Of a stretch of 64,000 bases of DNA, positions 52,701 to 60,300 are shown piece after piece. Every line of letters begins with the position of its first letter. The stretch's first letter is position 1. The position numbers were made by a program, and so were the translations under genes. Location of the stretch: positions 186,001-250,000 of the forward strand of contig NZ_LN868536.1 in assembly GCF_001261775.1 (NCBI RefSeq), read 5' to 3'. The notes beneath the pieces are model-generated. The model ran no database searches. It was not told the DNA's origin and saw nothing but the letters and a program-made list of their open reading frames with translations. Source of the DNA: Anaeromassilibacillus senegalensis (GTDB lineage Bacteria > Bacillota > Clostridia > Oscillospirales > Acutalibacteraceae).

Positions 52701-53576
52701 ATTCCATCCGCCGATCGTGGTTTGGATTCTCATTTTACAGGTGCCCGCATCCAGCCGCACGGTGTCAAAAACCGAGATCCAGTTTTGCCAAGCACCTGTA
52801 GCCGCAAACTCCGTGGTTGCTTTTACGGTTTGCGTGACTCCGTCGGAGGTGATGAGGCTGATTTTGCCGGGCTTGCTTAGAGCCGCCACCCGGTATTCAA
52901 TGTCGTATACGCCGGACGTGGGAATGGTCACATCGTATTCCATCCAATCATCCGCATCAATGCTGGAAACATTTCTTCCACCGCCCGCATCCTGACAGTT
53001 TTCGGTTCCAATCGCATACATATTGGAGTAGTCTTCTCCCTCGATCCATATGGATGGCTCGTCCCCTGTTTGAGCCAGCGAGAACCAGTCGAAGTTCATA
53101 TTTCCGGTTGCTGTTGGTACAATTCTCAAAGTATGCGTTCCCTTGCTCAAGGGAAACTCCACCGATCCCATCAGCAGGGTTCCGGTGTTTGCAAGGGCGG
53201 GCGCGATGGTCCCAACGGTGTCCTCTCCGTCTATTTCTACACGGAAAGTTGGCGCCGACCCGGCCGGAGGCGCGGTGGACGGCCATGCGGTGTACACATA
53301 AGTGAACAGATATTTGCCGTCACTGGGGATTTCAATTCCGCTGTACTCCATGTAGTCTCCGGTGTGGATGTAACCGACACCCGGATTTCCGGCCACGTCT
53401 GCCTTTTGCACGCCCAATTGATCGGTAAAATCCTCCGCTTCCACTTTGATGGAACGGCTTGCCGCGGATTCCCCGGCGGTTTCTGCCGCAAGTGCAGGGA
53501 TGGCTGCCGCTGTGGCGCTGCTGAACAGCATCGTCATGCCGAGCAAAAGAGCAATTGCCTTTTTTGTCTTTTTCAT
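49743..53576 (-). CDS. Secreted (alpha/alpha)6-barrel glycosidase with two CBM6 domains, FIVAR and shared tail
   Basis: 1277 residues, ATG 53576 after AGGAGG, signal peptide 1-32. Two CBM6-type domains (about 45-168 and 175-300) come first. The catalytic part (about 310-805) is built of paired helices with DAWTRDGSLNSWG, NRQWWDMIIW, LPSVWPTFAEF and WGSCDNQAWSATGY. This is typical of alpha/alpha-barrel hydrolases near GH63 and the mannosylglycerate hydrolase-like group. Acid and base are likely among the Asp and Glu in WTRDGS and DHEGTSEL, but I cannot assign them. Then the beta-rich module (about 815-920), three FIVAR repeats, a Pro/Ser linker and the tail domain (about 1190-1277, ending QQHCTVTVI). 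The substrate is not certain; an alpha-linked glucose or mannose glycan fits the family. Confidence 0.85.
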   Translation of the reverse strand: MKKTKKAIALLLGMTMLFSSATAAAIPALAAETAGESAASRSIKVEAEDFTDQLGVQKADVAGNPGVGYIHTGDYMEYSGIEIPSDGKYLFTYVYTAWPSTAPPAGSAPTFRVEIDGEDTVGTIAPALANTGTLLMGSVEFPLSKGTHTLRIVPTATGNMNFDWFSLAQTGDEPSIWIEGEDYSNMYAIGTENCQDAGGGRNVSSIDADDWMEYDVTIPTSGVYDIEYRVAALSKPGKISLITSDGVTQTVKATTEFAATGAWQNWISVFDTVRLDAGTCKMRIQTTIGGWNLNWFKLYLSGGSNPPQDKVLSPVLRFENPDKQETYGKIYNDALYNISAINTVGNPPFFQAGSGYKLDAWTRDGSLNSWGAGSLIERDVALNTLKKLVKTDPDYGTIIDQGNRQWWDMIIWSTAAWNQYIATGDAEFLALAYDATANTLQKMQNEHFNSTYGLFKGPSFFNDGIAGYPAPYNDNTGSSFVLDHEGTSELMCLSTNCLYYNAYQVAAAMAKELDKSQDVIDGFSQKADNLKKQINDLLWIPESNRYAYFMHGDGMGELTGTLEDYQEGAGLAFAILFGVADDAKAETILENAHIQPYGLPSVWPTFAEFSEDQPGRHNNLIWPQINALYAKSAAYTGSVEAFANEFDNMTKLFLEHPDNIREIYNSVTGEADGGYQTGSKWGSCDNQAWSATGYLSMVYEGMFGMRFSPDGIAFAPYLRSDWGDVSLSGIPYRDMTLDVNLTGAGSTIRTFKLDGIEQDTAFIPADLTGSHTIDIEMADSAEPVSRSLTVNFPARLARLEAEGDTGLANITGVYKTDLKTGDAFTLRFAPAVDGREFSAVTVNGKDETAKIAFDKENNSTFTYEGTMGLTSTKLDIAFTTVNKLVLRNVIGIAEELKEGEEYNTAVPAVKSAFNKALEHAQAVNTNRQSTQEEIDNAWTKMIKTIHMLRFAEGDKTELIHLLDTVGLLEEAEYTSTSWSALAEAADAAREVISDENALMADVQAAYDKLYNAEKNLVRVSDKSGLENVIAYAEQINLDDYLDTGDSKAAFTQALEAARAVVDDKGATQKQVDNAAEALVKTIMALRQIPDAEALKDLVAKFETVNPADYTPASYAAYKASISLVKDILAMEAPAQEEVNAVFIQAEDCYDHLVKAAPAPKPSTRSSRPTPAADNTYGKAGIAAVNAARASVQSDTTVNFPLKRGSAYCFKMTVINGDALVPSFTVGNGDVLKTQFVARIGSDYYYRVWATGAPGQSTGVYTTLKGQNAQQHCTVTVI

Positions 53577-54385
53577 CTTCCTACCTCCTGATTTTTCATG
53601 TGTTGGAGTGCCCTGAAGCTTTGTTTAACCCAAAAATGAACCCCCTCCCCTTTCCTCAAAACAGTGTTTTTATCATTTAAAATACCGCGGTAAAGCATGT
53701 GCCTTATCCCAAAGAAGATCCGATTGAATGCATAAGATTGACGAATAATCATTATTTACAATCATAATATATGAATATATTTTTTATTTAATTGTGGAAG
53801 AATTATGGTAATAATTAGATAAATATTTATCCAATTTCCACTTTTTATAAAGTGTGTTCAAGTATAAAACAGCTTAATTCCCGTTGCAATCCATGTTGTA
53901 AAGCATAGCGCGGCCATTTTCACTGCTGGGGCTTATACTTTGTATTCTATTTAACAAAATTTGCACTTTTAGCGAAGTAAAGTGCAAAAATATAATTGGA
54001 TGTAAAGAAATTGGTACATATTGCCATATAATGTCGTTGAATTTTCAGATGTTACAAGTGAATTTGTAATAAAACACAAAAAGTTATGACTGTGTTTGCA
54101 TTATTGTGGATTTTACGGATACGAATGAGTAATTTTACAGTAGCTTTCTTTTGCAGATATAAGGCTTTGTTAAAGATGTTACAATACGTTTGTATATATG
54201 GAAAATATTTTATTTATTATTTGTTATATGTAAAATATTTTCCACATACAAGCCAAATAGGGGCTTATTTTATGGATAGCATTTGGGCCCGAATTGGCTT
54301 GAGAAGGGAGGAACACATTGAGGAAAGGACTCTGACAGGAATCTGAAGAAGAAGAGAAAAGAGTATCACGAAGGAGAAAGAGGTT
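53577..54385. promoter_or_regulatory. AT-rich divergent control region with a 10-bp inverted repeat
   Basis: About 800 bases of unusually AT-rich DNA between two divergent glycosidase genes. TTTGCACTTT (53960-53969) and AAAGTGCAAA (53979-53988) form a perfect inverted repeat with a 9-base gap, followed at once by TATAAT (53991-53996). This could be an operator over a plus-strand promoter for the GH110 gene. No credible gene is present; an 86-codon frame at 54086-54346 lacks support. Confidence 0.45.
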
Positions 54386-57300
54386 ATGAAGAAAGCGCTC
54401 AAGATGATCGTATCCCTTGTTCTTGTGCTGCAGATGATGGTTGTGCCGTTTGGCACGCTTGCAGGCGCACTGGAAGCTGCGGACGCAGTGGGAACGATAA
54501 TCGATGTAACGGATTTTGGGGCGGACCCCAGTGGAAAAGGCGACAGTACCATTCCGATTCAGGAGGCTTTAGAAGCCGCCAAAGAAGTGGATGGGCCTGT
54601 TACACTGTCTTTCCCGAAGGGCGAGTACCACGTTTACAAGGATTTTGCCAGCAAACGTGTGTACCACACATCAAACACCGGAAGCCTGAGCTTCCCGGAA
54701 AAGAGCATCGGTATCCTGATTGAAGATCAGGAAAACCTGACAATCGACGGCAACGGGTCCCTCTTCATGATGCATGGCGACATCATGGCAATCGCCGTTG
54801 TGCGCAGCAAAAACGTGACGCTGCAGAACTTTGTATTGGATTATGAAGTTCCGAACACAATGGATACCACCATCGTTGGCACAGGCACCACAGAAGACGG
54901 CAAACCCTATATGGATATGTACATTCCCGCAAACTACCATTACAGCATCTCCAGCGACGAAAAGCATATCGACTGGACCAGTGAACTGAGCCCCTATACG
55001 GGTAAGCCCTATTGGACGGAGAGGGACCGCCTCGGCCCGTACCTCGTCATTTATAAGGGCTACGACGAAACTGTACGCAGACATACAACCCAGACACAAT
55101 ATGAAGGTGCTGGTGTGCTGGATGCGGACCCGTTCATCGACGTGCAGCACATCCGCCCGCAGGGCGACAATGTAGTCCGTTTTACCTATAACAGCCGCAG
55201 GCCGGAGGCGCAGGAACTGGGCAATGTTTACCTGTTCAGCAATTCTGTTACCAGAAAGACGGCAGGCGCCTTCATCTGGGAAAGCGACACGACAATGGTC
55301 AAGGACATCGACGTCCATTATCTGGCCGGCTTTGGCTGGCTGACGCAGATGAGCAAAGATACCGAGTTCAATGGCATCAATTTCCTGCCCCGTCAGGGCA
55401 CTGGCAAATATACCACCAGTAATGCCGACCAGATCCATGTGGCGGGCGCCGCGGGATATTTTAATGTCATTAATTGTAATTTCTCCATGGCCCATGACGA
55501 CCCAATCAACATCCACGGAAGCTATCTGCGTGTGGAAGAAGTGATCGACAGCAAAACGCTGCGCCTGGCCTATATTCATGGTCAGCAGGGCGGCTTTACC
55601 GCCTATCATCCGGGTGATCAGGTCATGTTCTACAGCAGAACGCATCTGGAGTCCGTGGCGCATGTGGACGAGAATGATACCTTTACCGTTGCAAGCACGG
55701 TCAATCCGGGCGAAGCGTACAATGGTTCCAATCTCTCCATGAAGGAAACCATTGTGACCTTTGAAGAGGATTTCTCCCAGGAGGTTCTGGATGCGCTGAA
55801 GGTAAAGATCAAGCGCAAGGCGAGCGATCCTGAAGAACCCCTCTATGTGGCGGAAAACGTGACCTACGCGCCGACCGTACATATCAAGGGCAACGTGATG
55901 CGCTCCATCCCGACCAGAGGCATCCTGTGTACCACCCGCAATCCGGTTATCGTGGAAGATAACATCTTTGAGAACCTGGCAATGGCCGGCATGTATCTCT
56001 CCAACGACGCGGACTACTGGTATGAATCCGGTCCGATCCGCGACATGACCATTCGCAACAACAAATTTTATGTGCGCACGACCGGACAGAGAGAATGGGA
56101 TGCGGCAGGTCCGATTTATGTGGACCCGGTTATCATCCGCAGCTATATCGTTTCGAGCGGCGTTGAGCCGACCCCGAAGGGCGATCCGGTACACCGCAAT
56201 ATCAACGTCGTGGATAATGAGATCCATATGGGCGACTATCAGATTATCGTGGCGGAAGGCGTTATGGGCATGCGCTTCGAGGGCAACACCGTAGTGCGTG
56301 ACAACCCGAACGTGAACATCCAACTGATGCCGAATAAGACGGACCTTGGCATCGGTGAAGCGGCTATCATTACGCCCCTGGTGACGGAGCAGACCTTGCC
56401 TAAGGACGCGTTTGTCTTTAAAAACTGCAGCGATGTTGTGATTGACAACAACACTTACGACGACGGTTTCAAGATGAACGTCAAGGTTACAAAGAACAAC
56501 GCCGTTGTACCGCCCAGCCAGCTGGAAGGCATGGTGAGCGTGGGCAATGACCCGCTTCAAATCAACGGCACAAATGTGGCTATTGCCTCTTCTAAAGACA
56601 AGATCCAGTATGCGTCCAGTAACCCGGCGGTCGTACAGGTGGATGCGGAAGGTAATGTGCGTGCCGTTGCAAAGGGCGAAGCTGACGTGTATGCGTTCTA
56701 TGAATTAAACAGCACCATTGTGAAGTCCGAGCCGGTCCACTATACCGTGACAGGCGACGGCGAGCTGTGGGATTCGATCGCCATCAATGAGGCGGACGAC
56801 CAGCTGATCACAGAGGAAGGCAAAACAATCGCCTTTACCAGTGATCCGGCGGGAGCAGACTGGAGTGTCGTTGATGCGCGCACCGGAGCGGCTACAAACG
56901 CGGCAACAATTGATGCAAACGGTGTCCTCACCGGCCGCGAAGACGGTGTTGTCAAAGTTATTGCCAGCAAGTACGGCGTCTCCGACAGCCGCACGGTCAT
57001 TATCAGCACAGAAACCAGCTACGGCGCAGAGCCGAATACCGCGAAGACCAGAATGGCGGCCCGTGCACTGGCAGCCGGAGACGGTCCGCAGCTTTCGGAC
57101 GGCTTCAGCATTAAGCCGGGAACAGAAGTCCCCGCAAATATCAGCAGCACCAAGGATACGGAAATGACGCTGACATCCGATCAAAACGGCCAGATCACCG
57201 ATTCTGGAAACGGTGTCACACAGAACCTGGTGCTGTATGAAATCCCGTCTGATATCGCCAAAAATAATTTCCGCGCGCAGGTGACCATCGACGGCCTCCC

Positions 57301-60300
57301 GCAGACCCCATGGGGCGGCGCGGCAATGATGCTGTACACCGACGACGACAACTATGTCAGCATTGGCCAGAAGGGTCATCTCGGCGTCGTGTCCGTCAAT
57401 GAAAAGGGCGGCAGTTACGTAGAGAAATCCGGCGCAGTATCCGCAAAAGTGGAAAAGGGTACCTTTGAAATTGAGAAGAACGGCAGCATGGTATTCCTTC
57501 GGTACAATGATAATGGAAGCTGGCGTGTCGTTTATGGGTATTCCCTTGGAGAAGTCGGCTTAGACGACGCCAACCTGAAAATTGCATTCTATGTCAATCA
57601 GCAAAGCGGCGGAGCAGTAAAGGCGACCTTCTCCGACTTCCGCATCGCGGACGCTTCCGTCAATTCCAACGATTTGTCCCAGCAGGAGCCGGTTAAATTC
57701 TTTGGCGCGGCGTCCGCTCCGGCGTTTGCAACCGGATTCAGCGTAAAGGAAGGCACAGAAGTTCCGGCAAATCTCAGCCAGGTCAGCGATACGGCTGTGA
57801 AGCTGGTTGCAGACCAGAACGGTACCATCCGTGAAGCGGGCGAAGGCGCCACGCAGAATCTGATACTGTATGAGATTCCGAAAGAGATCGCTGCAAACGA
57901 TTTCCGCGTACAGGTTACCATTGACGGCCTGCCGCTGCGGGACGACAGCAGTGCTTCCATGCTGGTTTATACCGACGATGACAACTATGTTGGCGTAGGT
58001 CAGAAGGGAAGCAATGGCGTTACTGCGATCAGCGAAGACGGTGGATCTTATGCAGAACGTGCGGATACCTCCGGTTCTAAATTGATGAAAGGCCAGTTTG
58101 AAATCGAAAAGACCAGCAGCATGGTCTTTGTGAAATTCTGGGATGGCAGCCGTTGGAAAGTCGTTTCCGGCTACTCGGCATCTACTACCGGCCTGGACGA
58201 TTCCAACCTGAAGATCGCGTTCTATGTTAGCAAAATGGGTGAAGATGCTGTTGAGGCGACCTTCTCCGATTTCCGCATTGCTACCGCAACTGCAGTGGAT
58301 TCTGACGCATTGTCCGCACAGGAACCGGTTGCTATCTTTGGAAAAGCCGCTTCTGGTCCGCGTTTGGCGAATGGATTCAGTTTTGCAGCAGGAACAGAGG
58401 TTCCGGCAAACTGGAGCAGTGAAAAAGCCACGGAAATCAACCTGATTTCCAACGCAAACAGCCAAATCAGCGGAAAAGATCAGGGCACCCCGCAGAACCT
58501 GGTACTGTATGATATCCCAGCGGATATTGCAAAAGATAATCTGCGTCTGCAGGTCACAATTGACGGTTTGCCGCAGACTCCCTATGGCGGTGCGGCTGTT
58601 ATGCTGTATTCCGATACCGATAACTATATCAGTGTTGGTCAAAAAGGTCATTTGGGTGTCGTAGCGGTCAATGAAGTGGAAGGGGTTCTCAATGAAAGAC
58701 CGGATACTTCTGGAACAAAGCTGACTAAGGGACAGTTTGAAATCGAAAAAACCGGCAGTATGGTCTTTGTGAAATACTGGGATGGCAGCCGCTGGAAAGT
58801 GGTGTCCGGTTATTCCACCAGCACGATTGGTTTGGACGATTCCAACCTGAAGGTAGCATTCTATGTGAACCAGCAGGGATCGGATGCGGTCAATGCGACC
58901 TTCTCCGATTTCCGCATTGCAAACGCTTCTGTCAATTCCGACGATTTGTCCCAGCAGGAGCCGGTCGCGATTACAACGACTGAGGGCGGCGAAGAACCGG
59001 ATCCTGGTCCTGGTCCAGACCCGAAACCTTCCGTTTTGGAAGAAGGCGTAAACATCTGGCAGAATACCGAGAATTGGTTTGCGACAGGTAAGCGCGACGA
59101 GCTCGGCGTACATGCGGAGGTCGGCGACCTGTACAACAACCAGGCCACCGCGAAGAACACTGTGACAGTTGACGTCCCGGCCGAATGGGCGGACGACCTG
59201 CGCGTGCAGGGTACGATTGCCATGGATAACCTTAGCAGCCTGGCCAACTATGCAAATGCCAGCATGGCGCTGTTTGCCGACGGCAACAACTACATTTCCG
59301 TTGGACAGAAGGCCCATATGCCGGGCATTGCGGTTGCAAACGAAGAGAAGGCTGTGACTGTGGAGCCCAGCTACCCGGCAATCTCCAAATCCCGCGTGAT
59401 GACCTACGAAATGGAGAAGCGCGGCAATACGATCTATCTGCGCTGCAAGCCGGAGGGCGGCGAGTGGCAGAACGTCAATGTGAGCAGCATGCCTTTGGTC
59501 AATGAATCTCTGGGAAGCAGCTTTAAACTGGCGTTCATCACCTGGAACAAGGGCGCGGCGTATCCGCTGACCTGTACCTATTCCGGCGTGAAGATGGCAA
59601 AAGCTTCCGAGTCCACCACGGAGAGCTTGGAGCAGCAGACCTCTAAATCCCTGGTAAAATCATATCCGAATGCGGCCCCGACAGTTTCTGATATCCGCAC
59701 GGATAAAGACACTTATGTGGTTGGCAGTTATGTCGGCGTGGTCGGTTACACCTATGCCGATGCGGAAAACCATGCGCAGGGCGCACCAGTCTATAAGTGG
59801 CAGTACATGAAGAACGGCAAGATGGTCACAGAGTACACGAAGGTTCCGGAAATCATTGCCGGAAGTGCGGGAGATCTGACTTGCTCTGTCTATGTGTTTG
59901 ACCAGTATGGCAAGCCCTGTAAAGCACCGGCCCAAAAGACCGTCAGTGTGCAGGCTGTGGACAGTTATGCGCTGAAGTCTCTGCTGATCAACGGCAATAA
60001 TCCGGTCGGCTTTAAGGCAGATCAGTTTGATTACACCTATGCGGTCCCGGATACCATGGAATTCTTCACCGTAGGATATGAAGAAATGAATCCGACCAAG
60101 GGTTCTACGGAAATTCAGGATCTGAGCGGCAACGTGATTACCGATAAAGTTCTGCGTATGGCAGACTATAAGGGTGTGAAAGTTGTCCGCAAGGAAGGAA
60201 ACGCCGTACAGATGACCTACACGGTTACTTTCCGTCCGGTAGAAAGCAATAACACCAAGTCTGTTATCTCTGTGGATGGTACCGCCCTCACAGAAGAAAT

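Noticed and set aside
54086..54346. An 86-codon frame upstream of GH110
   Set aside because: No ribosome site; rich in Tyr, Phe, Ile and Leu as expected from AT-rich non-coding DNA.
54671..56560. Long minus-strand frames opposite the GH110 gene (also 57560-59317)
   Set aside because: No start context and no domains; the tandem repeats in the second merely mirror the plus-strand modules.
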